Part shown: one piece after another, positions 45,695 through 57,860 of the stretch
How positions within the stretch are numbered: the stretch's first letter is position 1
Layout of the letters: the number at the start of each line of letters is the position of its first letter
Assembly: GCA_009741485.1 (NCBI GenBank)
Contig: CM019214.1
Coordinates: forward strand, 465,535-529,534
Direction of reading: 5' to 3'
From: Malurus cyaneus samueli
Lineage: Eukaryota > Chordata > Aves > Passeriformes > Maluridae
Length of the DNA stretch: 64,000 nt
Translations under genes and position numbers: made by a program
Notes under the pieces: generated by a model
The model's input: only the letters and a program-made list of their open reading frames with translations
Database searches by the model: none
What the model was told of the DNA's origin: nothing

Positions 45695-45705
45695 GGAGAA
45701 AAAGA
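45636..45705 (+). repeat. Interrupted (GA)n array (right arm)
   Basis: GA dinucleotides with regular AAAG interruptions, about 70 bp. The left-arm mirror (31,434-31,468) is a shorter and purer CT array. Confidence 0.93.
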
Positions 45706-45762
45706 GTGGGTTTATAGCTACCAAACGGCTCCGACGAATCCGCGCGATCCATGGATGTCGTC

Positions 45763-46103
45763 TGTAGGGAGTGTTAACAGCTTACATGGGAATAAAACGC
45801 AACATCTTTGGCTGTCTTGAGAAAAAGAAGATTGGAATGTAGAATTGATAATGCAGGTGGCTTACAATTATAAACATTACTAATAATGTAGCATTTGCAA
45901 ACCTACCAATCCTGTGCTGTTGAGTAGAAAGTGACAGCCTCAGTGACCAATGTATGTGTGACACAAATGTATGCACTGGTTGCTAAAGTGGATAAAAGAG
46001 GCCTGTCCCAGAATAAAGTCCTTCTTTCTTTCTATTTTTTTACCCGCTTTTTGTGTGTTTTGTATCTATTCTTCTATGTCGGCTGTCTGGCCAACAGCGA
46101 CAG
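45763..46103 (+). mobile_element. Solo LTR, family A (right arm)
   Basis: Complete copy: TGTAGGGAGTGTTAACAG to GGCCAACAGCGACA, GATAAAAGAGGCC (TATA-like) and AATAAAG in the expected order. Flanked by GTCGTC and GTCGCC, a probable 6-bp target-site duplication with one mismatch. The U5 differs from the copies at 9,832 and 17,833 (CTTCTTTCTTTCTATTTTT rather than a GT-rich stretch), so this is a separate subfamily. Confidence 0.9.
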
Positions 46104-49100
46104 TCGCCGACGTCCATTGGGGGGGATCCCATCAGGGTCTTTTCAGAGAGACTCTTTATAGTCTTTTTGAGAGTGGGTGGCAGCAGCCAGGGGGTTGCAA
46201 AGTTTGGAAAAACCAACCAAGCGGTGGGGAAAGAATGTCCATTGTTCCATGAGGTGTGCAGCATGGGCTGTGGGCTGTACCGTTCTCTCCATCTTCACAT
46301 CAGGAACGGTGCGACCATCCGTAGCTTACACGTTGTACTCAGCAGCCTGGGAGCTGGAAACTTGGCAGTCATCCCACCTTGATCTGACTCGGACTCCTTT
46401 GAGCAAAAGTCCCCCTTTCTCCCCCTTGGGGTTTTTGGGGTGTTCAGTCTCAGTCCATGTCAATGATCGTGAGACAGTCAAGGGTCTTCTGTACGGTCTC
46501 TAACACCTTGTCAACACCTCCAACCTAAATATCCTTAATTTCTCCTCTATGAAGTATGCTGGGATACAATTCTAGAAAGGTCTAGGTGGGGGATTTAATG
46601 TGCTCTACTTGAAAGCCCCTTTTGGCTGCAGACCTGCCCTAGGACACCTGACTGTTGTGTCCCTACAGCTGGTACCTCTTCCCAAGCTCTTGTGCTTTGC
46701 TCCACATGTTCCTCAATATTCAGTTTACTCCCAAAGCATTCTCCTCACTGCAATGCCCACCCAAACTGTATGGAGAGGGGGTGGGAGGATAAAGACAGGG
46801 AGGAAAGATGAAAGTCTGCAATTAAATGGACCCCCAGATACATCCATGCTGCAGTGAGAAATGGTGTTATCCTCCCTTTCCCCACCTCCCTTCCTCTCCT
46901 CTCTCTTATGTACTCGCCTGCTTGTGATCTTTATTTCTCTCACAAAGATTTGATAATCTTTCTCAGGGTAGGAAAAGGGACTAAATCTGGCAGGAGCTTG
47001 CAGTCCTCTCCCCAGCCCCAGGCCACAGCTGCTCCTCCCAGCACCTTTACTCCTGTACATCAGATGCTTTGTGTGCTTGGGAGCACATGGAAAAAAATGT
47101 AAGCTAGAGAGGAAGCAAGCCCTTCAACTTGGCTCAAACGCAGTTTTCAATGTTTAACCTTTTAAAATGGCATCAGCATTGCACCGCAATTAGTTTTTAA
47201 TATATCACTGCCTAAATCCATGTATCTTTGTTCCAAGTATTAGATTTGCTGTAGAAATCTTATGATGTCCTGTCACCACAGCATTACACATCTGCAATAT
47301 GTTCCAGGATTAATTAATTTATTAATTACCATAAAATATCAACGTCAACAATTTCCATCATGCCGTCAGCTGCGGGTGTACATGAGCTGGGGAATGCACA
47401 CACCTTGTCTGAGGTAGCATTGGTTTGCATAAATCACAATTAGGCCATGATCACAGTGAATAATAATCAGAATTCACAGTACAGCACATTCATCTTATGG
47501 AAGATGAGAGTGACCAGGGTGAGAAAAAAGACTCCAAAAGAGTCTGCAGGAGAGCTGGCAGATGAGAATTACAATGAACCCAAAAAGTACAAATTACTAA
47601 ATTTACCATTGGTTCTTGTAAGCAATGTATTGTCAGTAAAACCCCATTGGAGACATGTTTGAAGCATGTGGGGAAATGGCAAGAGGGAAAGCCTCATATT
47701 AGATGAATCTTCCTAGGTCATGCTTTGTTTTCCACAAAGGCAGCTACAAGTGTGGGAAGTGAGCTGTGGAATAGCCCTTCATACCAGAAAGACATACAGC
47801 AAAACAATGTTCCTTCCCCCCTTGTTGAAAAGAAACTAAAAGCACGAGTTCCTCCTCAATGCTTCCTAGCATGGCAATGGGATCTCCTTTTCTCCTGCTC
47901 AGTTTAGCAAAACCATGCAGCAAAGGAAGGTGATAATCCCCTGGCGACATTTCACTTAACACTTCTCTGGGAGGCAATAATTCCTGTGTGCCACAGGAAC
48001 CAGAGTAATGGAAGCAGGTTCTGTCTTAGAGAAGTGTGTTAATGTACTTGCAGCACATAAAGGACATTATTATGAGCTTAATCCAAGTTTGGATGAAAGC
48101 ACTGTAAAGCTCTTTCAAGGCCTTTGTGACATTAGGCACTTCCACTTCAGAGCTTGTGCTGCTTGGCAACCCGAAACACTGAGAGGCTCCAAACAAAAGG
48201 AAAACCAGGGACCAGATGGATTTCCACACACTGAGGGTAAGTGAGCCGCATCCTCCTTCAAGGTGAGGACAACACTTCTGGCTTCAGTAAATAAGCAAAC
48301 ACAAGCACACAGACACAAATCAAAAGGTAATAAAGGGTCACACTGGAGCTTTTCTAAATCAGGGCTGTATGATGAGTTTCAATTGCTAATTCACAAGAGA
48401 AGGCTGGGAGTAAAAATCTGGGGAATTGTCCCCTATCCCTTCCTTTTTTTGGATAACTTATTTCTTCCCTGGACATCCCTTGGCTCATCCACCTTGTAGG
48501 CACACATTCTCCACAGCTTCTCTGTACATCTAAAATCAAGTTTTCTTCCAAGCTGGTTTTCCTTAATCAGTAACAGCAGTGTTTACTGCAGCCCACATGC
48601 AAACGTATTCTTACACATCTTTAAAGGCTGTTGTGGACTAAGACATGTTTCATTAAGAGATGGAAAACAAGAAAATGGGGCTAACCAGGGCTGAAAGTGT
48701 TAGAATATCAATACAAAAATGTATCTGTAAATTATGGCCTTTGCTACTTTTAGCTATCATTTCAGAAACCGCAATAATGATGGATACCACCATCATACCT
48801 CAACTCCTTAATGGCAACTGCATCCCTTGTCCTTGTGACTTTGCCACTGCTGCAGGAACAGGAGATTCTCCCTGAGCAGACAAGGAGAGCAGAGCAGCTC
48901 TGCATGGGAGTGTGCCCAGTGATTCAGCTGCAGAGCTGCCACTCACTTTGCCACGTTGCTGTAGAGAAGCTAATTAGCCCCACTGAGAGTCAAGCTTTAT
49001 TAGCCTCAGTGCACGTTTGTTAACCTTGTCTCAGCATCAGGGACAGCACTTGGCCAGCCCAGGACAAGGGTCTTTGCCCCAGACACTGCACACAGACACG

Positions 49101-49254
49101 CTGCATGTTCTGGGTCTGTCCCCAGGCCAGTGCACTGCCCCAGTATCCCCAGTGCCATGGTGAGGTGGGGAAAACGGGGGCATGGTTCACCCTGCTCCCC
49201 ATTTCTATCCCACTGCCTCTTCTCCCACATGCCAGCACATGAGAGGGCCTGCAG
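46104..49254. other. Anonymous DNA in right arm
   Basis: Mirror of 27,935-31,055. The first 450 bp (to about 46,560) are much more diverged from the left arm than the rest. No gene or named repeat recognised. Confidence 0.5.
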
Positions 49255-49517
49255 TGTCGCAGAAGGGAAGACTCGGACCACTCAATATGAGTGATAAAGC
49301 AAACTTCAACTTTATTTGTGGTTATATATGCTCATAGTTAATTATGCCTACTTGCTACAATATTATTGGCTAAGCACAGAAAGTTACATTCTCATTTCAC
49401 TCCCCTCTTAGGTTCTTTCCCAATCTCTCAAAAACATCCTGACCAGGACTATTCTTAGTGCTTGCATCCTGCAACATATCAAAAACATTCTGCCTTTGAA
49501 CACTCTGGACACACACA
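49255..49517 (-). mobile_element. Solo LTR, family B (right arm)
   Basis: Mirror of 27,695-27,934. Plus-strand reading opens TGTCGCAGAAGGGAAGAC and closes CTGGACACACACA. Flanks CCTGCA on both sides, each one base away from the LTR end, suggest a 6-bp target-site duplication. The left arm is shorter by about 20 bp, including part of the ACCCAGGACT/ACATCC region. Both AATAAA (as TTTATT) and the TATA-like signal are retained. Confidence 0.82.
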
Positions 49518-52500
49518 TCCTGCAATGTTTCCCATTATCAGCACAGAGGCCCAATGCTGCCCCTGAGCAATACTTTCAGTTATTAACGCAAAGGCCTAAA
49601 ATTTGCTAGCACCAAGTTTGCTTGCACAAGCCTTCCAGCGAGCTAAGTCCCTTTTTCATTAAGCCATTCTGCAACACTGCAGCAGCTCAGCACCAGCAGC
49701 ACTCTGCCCTACAGCTGCTCCCACCAACAAAGTAACCAAACACAGCTCCATTCCAACAGCAGGGTGACTTCAGCTTTGGAAACAAGCTGAGGTTTACTCC
49801 CACTCAACACTGTCACCAAGGATGTGGCACCCACACTCCTGTTCCTCCAACTGCATTTTAAACCCGAAGCACCAGAGTTGCTGCAAGCAGGACTGAGGAC
49901 ATCGGGTGATGGACAAGCCTTGAGGCACCTTGGCTTGAACCTGCCTCTCCACACAAGACACAGGAGACTATACACCCATGGCAAGGCAGCAAAGGTGTTC
50001 AAGCTTGTGGATTTGCTCAGGGGATGCAACTGCCGTGTTCTGGAGCAAATGTGGAATGCATATGTGCGTGGAGGTAAGGTCAGATAATGGCTTTAGGCTC
50101 TCACCCTACAAAGGAAGGAAAGAAAACAAAGTTCTTAATCTGAAGAGAAGAAATTACAGGAGCCAATTTTTTTCAGGAGCACACAATCAGGGACAGGAGT
50201 CAAGGCTGCTTTGAGCCCTTGCTCACTTCTTGTATCACCAGCCCAGCCTTCCTGCTCTACGCACCCTTTTGGTTACTACTGAGAACTAAGGTTGTGCATA
50301 ATCTTTAGCAGAAATGTCTCAGATGACCCAGGGCACTGGGAATGAGTTCCTTAAGCCTTTTGGCTACACCCCATGAGCTCATTAAAGTTGTGGGGAATTT
50401 CTGGATCCTATACTGTACTTCTGTACTGAAACAGCTCCACAGACCAGGGCCTGGGCACAAAATGCTCTCCATGGCACCCCAAACACCCTAAACCTGAAGG
50501 TCTGTCCATGACCTGCCTTCTCCAGCCATCCCTGGGCTCCAATGAGCACATCTCTGCAGTGACTCTAACAGGCACACACTGTCTCTATGGCAATGAGAGA
50601 CAGGAAGAGCCTGGGAAAGATGCTGCAGAAAGAACTGTCTGGCACCAGAAGGAGACAGCAGAATGTGCAGAAGACCAGAGGGAAACATTCCCTGCAGGCT
50701 TAGGAAAGTGATGTGGGCATGGGATGACAATAAGGGAGCCACTGGAAGATAGCAATAAGTGTCAGTTTGCTTCAAGTCAGGTTTTCCCTGCCATTAATGT
50801 TTTCATTACCTTTTATTTATAATGGATTGCATTCTTACTAGACAATACTGTAAAAAGTGCTTACTGCACACCACCCAGCTGGATCTTAATCAGGCTCCTG
50901 GAAACTATGAAATGCAACTTTTCCACTTTTTTGTACAGAACTGCACTGCATGCTGTGTACTTTGTTGCAGCACAGGAAGGGGTATTATGAAATAACAAGT
51001 ACTGCATAAGAGTAATTTCAGGTGCTCTCTGTATTTGTGTCAGACTTTTCCCTCTTTGGAAGAACTGCAGTTAAAAGGCATTACATTAGCATAAAAAACA
51101 TATTTAACGAAAAACATACCTACTTTAATAACTGATGATTCACAACAGGAAAGGAAGTAAGACCTTCTAATTCACTCTTCCCTATTTATTGCTTGTTTCT
51201 TTTTTAACACTTCATTCAGACAGGAGCAATGAAATGGCCTTGCCAGGCTCAGCCTCTGTTTACAGCTACCTTTCAGTTCTCAGGTACTGATGCCTTCTTG
51301 CCTCATATACAGGAACAAGGGAAGTATGTTTAACAATATACGGTTTTTAATTTTTTCAGGATTTGATGTGCCACTATAGAAAATGCAATAAAAGTCTACA
51401 AGTTTCTGCTTCTGCTATAGGCTAAACTACCGATCATGATCAAGACAATATGACAGGGATTATCGGTCACATTAATTGTTACAATTCATATTCACAAATT
51501 GGTTTTAATCCTGCCCATACCTATTTGCTTTCAAAATCCAATCAAAACAGAAAGGTCAATTTTCAATTTAAATCCCTAAAAAGAAGTTATCTACAAAAGA
51601 TGCTGTACTTCATCTCTCTGAATTCAGGGGGCAGATTAAGGAATGGGGCACATTTTTGCTTGCACTAAGTAAACCAAGAAGCAATGCAGCATGTATTTGC
51701 AGGCTTATTCACCTGTGCTACATCACTACTGCATCCTCTGTCACAGCCACCTATTCTCTACAAGTGGGCAGGAGTGAAGGAGAAAGTGGGAAGGATGAAG
51801 TATTGGGACAAGAAGTATGTAATGCTGAAGTCACTGGAGAAATCAAAATATTTGTAATATATTCAAGTTCCATATGTGTGTGTAAGACTTACATATAAAT
51901 CTGCCTATGGTATATGGGACTTCTTCTGAAACAACTCCCTGAGACATATATTGCTGCCCTACTGCTGCGCTTTTCAAAACCCACATCTTTTCTAAAAGAG
52001 AAAATGTCTGCACCTAGCAGATTCTAACTTTGTGTGGGTGTGTAACCGACTTGGTTACCAAAGAAACTAGTTCATGTTCTACACCACTGAAAACTAATAT
52101 TACTATTAGAATAAATAATTGGAAGGAGAGGAAAGGAGGGGGGGAAAAATAGAAAGAGTGAGAGAATTACTGCACTGCAGATTTGTAACAACCAATTAAT
52201 GGCCAGGGAGAGAAATGCCATAGCCTCTGTCACAAAATTTTCAGTCTCTCTACACCGACCAAACAAGCCTTTGCTTTCAATGCAAATATTTCAAGCCCAA
52301 GCCTACACTGCTGTGTTCACGCACCACTGCACTGCCTACACGACGTGTTTTCTGCATAAGTGAAGGAAAGTTGCAGACATCTTGTACTGTTGCCAAGACA
52401 CTCTGACACTTGCTCAGAGACACTCTGCTGCTGCCGCTGCTGCTCAGGAATCCTCTGACTCCCTGCACTCCAGTGCCGCACCTGGGCACTCCCCAGCTGC

Positions 52501-52640
52501 TCACACTTCCACCTTGCTTTTCCACGGCATCGGATTTGCCTTTTTCCTCTGCAGCAGCATCCACCTGTATATGCAGAAGGTGAACAAACCCCCAAAGAAC
52601 AGAACCGGACCATTTCTCTGGGGCAGAAATACTCTATTCC
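49518..52640. other. Anonymous DNA in right arm
   Basis: Mirror of about 24,620-27,694. No gene or named repeat seen. Differences to the left arm become dense from about 52,320 onward. Confidence 0.5.
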
Positions 52641-52865
52641 TCCGCGCTCGCTGCGCTGGCAGGGTAACACCCATAACGCTTAACGCAGCCCCGCGCCAGC
52701 ACCACCAGCTGCTTTTTCCAGGGAATTTTGGCTGGTTTTCCCCCAAGTGCCACACCGGTGCCGCAGGTCGGTGACAGCTCCCGGACGGTGCCGTGTCCCG
52801 GCGGGGCGAGGCGGGAGAGACCGGCAACGCTGCCCGACACCGCCGCCCCGCGGCCCCCCGCCCCG
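52640..52865. promoter_or_regulatory. GC-rich zone beside the minisatellite (right arm)
   Basis: Mirror of 24,366-24,620 but with substitutions and indels. Strongly CpG-rich (GGCGGGGCGAGGCGGG, CACCGCCGCCCCGCGGCC). It may be part of a CpG island; no exon assigned. Confidence 0.35.
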
Positions 52866-53585
52866 CCATGGGAAATGTCCGGAGCAACGGGGGCTGTCCG
52901 GAGCCATGGGGGCTGTCCGGAGCCATGGGGCTGTCCCGAGCCATGGGAAATGTCCGAGCAAGGGCTGTCCAGCCATGGGGGCTGTCCCGAGCCATGGGGG
53001 CTGTCCCGAGCCATGGGAGCTGTCCCGAGCCATGGGAGATGTCCGGAGCAACGGGAAATGTCCGGAGCCATGGGGGCTGTCCCGAGCAACGGGAAATGTC
53101 CGGAGCCATGGGAGCTGTCCGGAGCCATGGGGGCGCCGAGCAACGGGAAATGTCCGGAGCCATGGGGGCTGTCCCGAGCCATGGGGCTGTCCCGAGCAAC
53201 GGGGGCTGTCCCGAGCCATGGGGCTGTCCGGAAATGGGGGCTGTCCGGAGCCATGGGGCTGTCGGAGCCATGGAAATGTCCGGAGCCATGATGTCCGGAG
53301 CCATGGGGCTATCCCGACAACGGGGCTGTCCCACATGGGAAATTCCGGAGAGATGGGGGCTATCCCGAGCCATGGGGGCTGTCCGGAGCAACGGGGGCTG
53401 TCCGGAGCCATGCGGGCTGTCCCGACCATGGGGCTGTCCGGAGCCATGCGGGCTGTCCCGAGCCACGGGGGCTGTCCGGAGCCATGGGGCTTCCGAGCAA
53501 CGGGGCTGTCCCGAGCAATGGGGGCTGTCCCGAGCCATGGAGGCTGTCCGAGCAATGGGGCTGTCCGGAGCGGTGGAGCTGCGCT
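52866..53585 (-). repeat. 19-bp minisatellite, variant-rich copy (right arm)
   Basis: About 720 bp of units such as CCATGGGGGCTGTCCGGAG mixed with CCATGGGAAATGTCCGGAG and GAGCAACGGG variants. The left arm is dominated by the GAAATGT type, whereas this array is dominated by GGGGCTGT and has many units shortened by one to four bases. The two arrays therefore share a unit but not their internal order. Confidence 0.95.
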
Positions 53586-53990
53586 GAGCCGTGGAGCTGC
53601 CTTAAGCGATAGAAGATGCCCCGAGCACCGGGAGCTGCCCGAGAGATAGGAGCTGCCCGGAGCGATAGGAGATGCCCCGAGCACCGGGAGCTGCCCCGAG
53701 AGATAGGATTGCCCTGAGCGGTGGGAGCTGCCCCGAGCATCGGGAGCTGCCCGGAGCGATGAGAAATGCCCCGAACACCGGGAGATGCCTCGAGCACGGG
53801 GAGATGCCCCGAGAACCGGGAGCTGCCCCGAGCGATAGGAGATGCCCCGAGCACCGGGAGCTGCCCCGAGAGATAGGAGATGCCCCGAGCTCCGGGAGCT
53901 GCCCCGAGAGATAGGAAATGCCCCGAGCTCCGGGAGATGCCCTGAGCGATGGGAGCTGCCCCGAGCACCGGGAGCTGCCCGTTCCTCCCT
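53586..53990 (-). repeat. Degenerate GC-rich tandem repeat (right arm)
   Basis: Mirror of 23,190-23,600: units like GGAGCTGCCCCGAGCACCG alternating with GAGATAGGAGATGCCCCGAG. The order and number of variant units differ from the left arm. Confidence 0.85.
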
Positions 53991-54833
53991 TCCCGCACCC
54001 CCGGCCCATCTCCGCATCCCCACCGTCGGGCCAACGCGCGGGGCTGCGGGGAAGGCGGCGGAAGAGGCGGTGGGAGCCCACAGCGGGTCGGAGGGGTGGG
54101 GAAAAGGGAAACTGAGGACAGAGTAAAGAAGAGCAAAGGAAGAGCGGAAAACTGGGGATCTGTTAGGGACACACGACACGACTGCACCTTGTGCAGCAGC
54201 CCGGCAGAGCGGGGATGTGGCCCCGCCACACGGCCAGGATTTGGCCGAGCGCGTCCCCAGAGAGCCAGCCAGCCCCTTGGTAGGCTCCTTCCAAAAACTG
54301 GAGGCAAGGGGTCCCCACAACATCGCAATCAGTGTAGGTGATGTTTTCCTTACAAGAACTAACAGACTCTTTCTTTCCCAGGTAATCCTCTGTTTAGAAT
54401 CTGCGGCTGATGCATCAGCGGGCTGGTGGCATTCCCAAAGAATGAAAGCAGCACAGACTCAGCAGCGGCAAATGAGAAGAAATTACAAAGCTTTACCAAG
54501 AGACGCTGCAGCTTAGCAGTCACTCTCGACCCTGAACTCCACCTTACTGAACGTTTCCCTTTTTCGTTACCTTTTTTCTCAATTCTGTGAGTTTGATTGT
54601 GCCAAAGCCTGGCCACTCTTCATATCCAACTCCCTCTCCTCTATCAAGCTGCAGCCAGTTTCACCTTTGTCCAGGCCTTTCCATGCCACCTGGACCTCTG
54701 GCTACAGATCAGTGACCCAGGGATTAGTGTCACTTATCTTGATTTTCTCTTTCACTCAAAGGATCTCCTAGCCCTGACAAGAAGACAGGTAACAAATTTC
54801 AGAAGCCAAAGCTGAGTTCAGCCACCTTGCTGC
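53991..54833. other. Outer end of the right arm
   Basis: Mirror of 22,339-23,190. The CpG-rich part ends at about 54,330, followed by anonymous DNA that is nearly identical in both arms. A 99-codon frame (54,217-54,516) is conserved in both arms but lacks recognisable features. Confidence 0.55.
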
Positions 54834-57728
54834 AGCTGTTCTCCACTCAAGCCCTTTCCTCCCATACTTTCACCCAGACAAAACTGTGCTTCCCAGCTCT
54901 CAAATATCAGTCCTTGGGCAGTCAAACACAGCAGTGAGAGGCAAGGACAAAGTCAGATGTGCAAGAGGGTATAGAGCTACGTAACTCATGAGTCTTTTCT
55001 TTAAATTATCTTTGCTCTTCTTCCCAATCATAGCTGCATTCCAGCACCTACAGCAAATGACACAGGGTCTGGCCTCCAGGGAATAGACTCATTCCATATG
55101 CAACTCTGATTCCTTCCTTAATTGATCCTGGACACCTAAAAAGGAATGGCTTAATCCTAAAAAAAGCTAATGTGTCAGCATGTGAGCAAAATGTATGTTC
55201 GCACTGAGACCAAATTAATGTCATCTTGGCACCTGAAATTGAGTGTTTCTGAACACTTCAGTGCCAGACTCTAAAACATGAATGCTCTTTAATAATTATC
55301 TGTATATAAATTCTTGAATGGGGCTGGGGAACAGATGTTTTTAAAGCAAATGGTTTCCCATCACCCCGCCACGGACTCCTGAATCATTATTGTCTCAGAG
55401 GACCCACTGACATAGCTGAAGACTTTGACCTCACAAGCCAAGAAGGAAACTTTTCAAGGGAGAATAAAACACTCCCTTTACTGTGATTATAGCTACTCTC
55501 CACTGGCAACAGAAGAGACACAGAAATGCAAAGAGGGATGATGTATGGTGATGGTGAAAGACACTTCTTCCTGTTCACTTTCCACTCCTGTAAGTAATGT
55601 TTTCCTCCAGGCCAGGATTCATCCTCTTGCTGTTGTATCCCACCCACTGGTCCCAGTTCCACTCTGCACCGTTATTCTCAATCAGCTGCCCAAGATTTCT
55701 GTATCTTCATGCACCTCTCTTCCTCTCCATTTCAGTCAGGCTAATTCACCTTCCATCATATCAGAGAAGGATGCACTAAAAAAAAAAAAAAAAAAAAAAA
55801 AAAAACAAACCAGGAAAACAATCTCCCTGAACTTAGCAGAATTGCCAGGGACCAGAGCAGCCCCTGGCTTCCAAAAAAAGCAATTGCAAAGCCCCAAACT
55901 AAGCATGCTAAATACAGTGTGGTTTAAGCAGCCATCTCTTAGGAACCATCTGCTAAGCATGTGCAAATAGTGACTTTGGAGATTATTATGATTTACCGAA
56001 TTTCAAAAGAATTTTACAGGAACAGCAAGAGGAGGCTCTAAGTACTACTATGGCATAATTATTACAGAATAATGAAATACTGATTTTAGTTTTATGAATA
56101 GAATCATCTCCCATGAACCAAAATGTAAGCTTGCAGCAGCCTTGAGGGAAAAAAAAATTACTCTTAATGATTTCTCAAATGTACAGTAAATTTCATTGAA
56201 ATATAGAACAGTCTTTCCTTGTATGATATTCCCATGCAGTCAAAATAAAGCATGTGCTTTCAGGTGCAAAGCCAAACTCAATTAGTATTATACACAAACC
56301 AGAATATACCCTGAATTCTGATCAGAGACAAGCTGATGATTCATACTGCCATGGTCTGCACATTCACATTTGCAAGGAAAGCCAGTGTACAGCTTGATAA
56401 GAGGTTTTGATCCAAAAATAGGTACAGATGTGATTTGAAACATTTGCCTTAGAAAATTAGGTTTAGACACTCGGCTTTAATTGTGTGTCATCTAATGCTG
56501 ATGGGCACTTACCCAGGTAGAACACCAGCTCCTCAATTAAAATGTAAAGCAACATGTAACATTTACAGTAATGTAATTCTATATTCGTGAGCAGAAAGCA
56601 CTGCTTGAAATGCAGCTTTCATAGAAAGTAAACCCAAAAACCCTACAAAGATCAAATGTACATCACACAGTAGGATAATTCCCTGCTTCTCTTTTCATCT
56701 CAGAAACATCAGGAACAATCACAAAACCAAGCCAGTCCTACGAAAAGCACGCAAGAGAAAAAGGAATCTGATGTTTTCTTATTTTGAATACACACCTGCT
56801 TAATTAACTGATGGTTCTGAACTGAAAATGTATGCCTTAAGAAAAAATGACCTCTCTCAAATGCTGTATGCATTTCACCTGCTCATAAAAGGTACACCTG
56901 TGATTTACTGCAGGGGGTTTCTTCCATCACTGTACATTACATGCTTTGTCATGAGAGGCTTCCACTGCTTAAAAATAAAAACAGGCAGGCTGGTGTCTTA
57001 CCCTAAATACAATACTCAGTGAGACCTTCTCCTGCTGTCCTGCATATTCTTTACACAGCAGTAAAGAATATGGTATTAGCAAGTAATGGGACATCTTTAG
57101 GAGCTATTTAAATATGGTTGTGGTACGTTTTTAGTGAACATGTGTTAACATAAGTGATGCATGTATGGCAAATCCCTTGCTTTATAATAATGTGGCTGTT
57201 CTGTTTTGTTCGTTGTTTTGCTTCTTAAAGGTCTTAAGAAGTTCGTCTTCTATTTTCTCCTGATTGCAGCCAGTCCCTAGCTTTATTCGTGGGTATTTAC
57301 AGCAATGCAGGGGAAAGATATGTTTGTGACAGACAGAAAGGACAGCAGCAGCTCAAGGTACAGCAGCACAGAGGTACCTCCAAACTGCTGACAAACACAT
57401 CCCTGGTGCAATTTTTCTGGTGTTTGTTGAGAAAGCACTGGTGCAGGGCTGTAACAACGGCCACCTGGGATCTGTATTTGTGGCAAGTTGAAAATGGGCT
57501 GGTTTAGGACTAGGTAAAATTCACTTCTCCTTTATAATTCATTGTATTACTTGGCTCATGTCAACATTTAAAAACAGTTGGTATAACGAAGTATAATGCT
57601 AAGAATTATCTTACAATAAGGATTCTCTGGTTTGAATACAACTCTGCACTGGTTTATCATGCTGTATTTCCTAAATGCTGTTAAATTACTAATTATGGCC
57701 ATTCTATTCTCTGTGAGAGGCAGACAAC
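54834..57728. other. Right flank, anonymous, with a 28-bp A-run
   Basis: Single-copy sequence in this window. It contains an A-run at 55,778-55,805 and a short one near 56,149. No gene, LTR or LINE recognised. The open frames are short and unremarkable. Confidence 0.55.
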
Positions 57729-57860
57729 TTTTATCATCCCAGTTTTAAAAAAGAGGAAACTGAGGCAAGGAAAGATCAAAATTGCCTACAGCAACACAGC
57801 AGTTGTAGAACATGATTCCTCCAGCTTTCAGTCCTTGGTCTGTCATCTGTGCTGCATCCT
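57729..57860 (+). mobile_element. MIR-like SINE fragment
   Basis: The stretch ATCATCCCAGTTTTAAAAAAG then GAGGAAACTGAGGCA, followed by AGATCAAAATTGCCTACAGC, ACACAGCAGTTGTAGAAC and a CAGTCC..TGTGCTGCAT end, follows the order of the MIR core and 3' region (ancient tRNA-derived SINE of amniotes). Divergence is high, as expected of a very old insertion. Only the 3' two-thirds are seen; no A/B box part is recognisable. Confidence 0.7.

Larger units (their letters stand above)
43816..45762. other. Anonymous DNA in right arm
   Basis: Mirror of 31,377-33,281. No gene recognised. It contains the homopolymer block at 44,971-45,041 and the GA array at 45,636-45,705. The CpG-rich flank GACGAATCCGCGCGATCC (about 45,732-45,749) directly precedes the family A LTR. 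Confidence 0.5.
38752..54833 (-). repeat. Giant palindrome, right arm (about 16.1 kb)
   Basis: Reverse complement of 22,339-38,311, collinear throughout. Differences are concentrated in the minisatellite zone (52,320-53,990), around the family A LTR and its flanks (about 45,460-46,560), and in homopolymers. Elsewhere single-base changes are sparse. At 54,834 the sequence continues into unique DNA (AGCTGTTCTCCACTC) with no counterpart on the left, because the left arm is cut by the N gap at 22,338. Confidence 0.95.

Noticed and set aside
52680..54323. 547-codon open frame (minus strand) and similar frames of 244-463 codons at 22,840-24,780
   Set aside because: They run through 19-bp and about 20-24-bp tandem repeats whose units contain no stop in any phase, so frames stay open on both strands at once. 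Their outer parts match no family.
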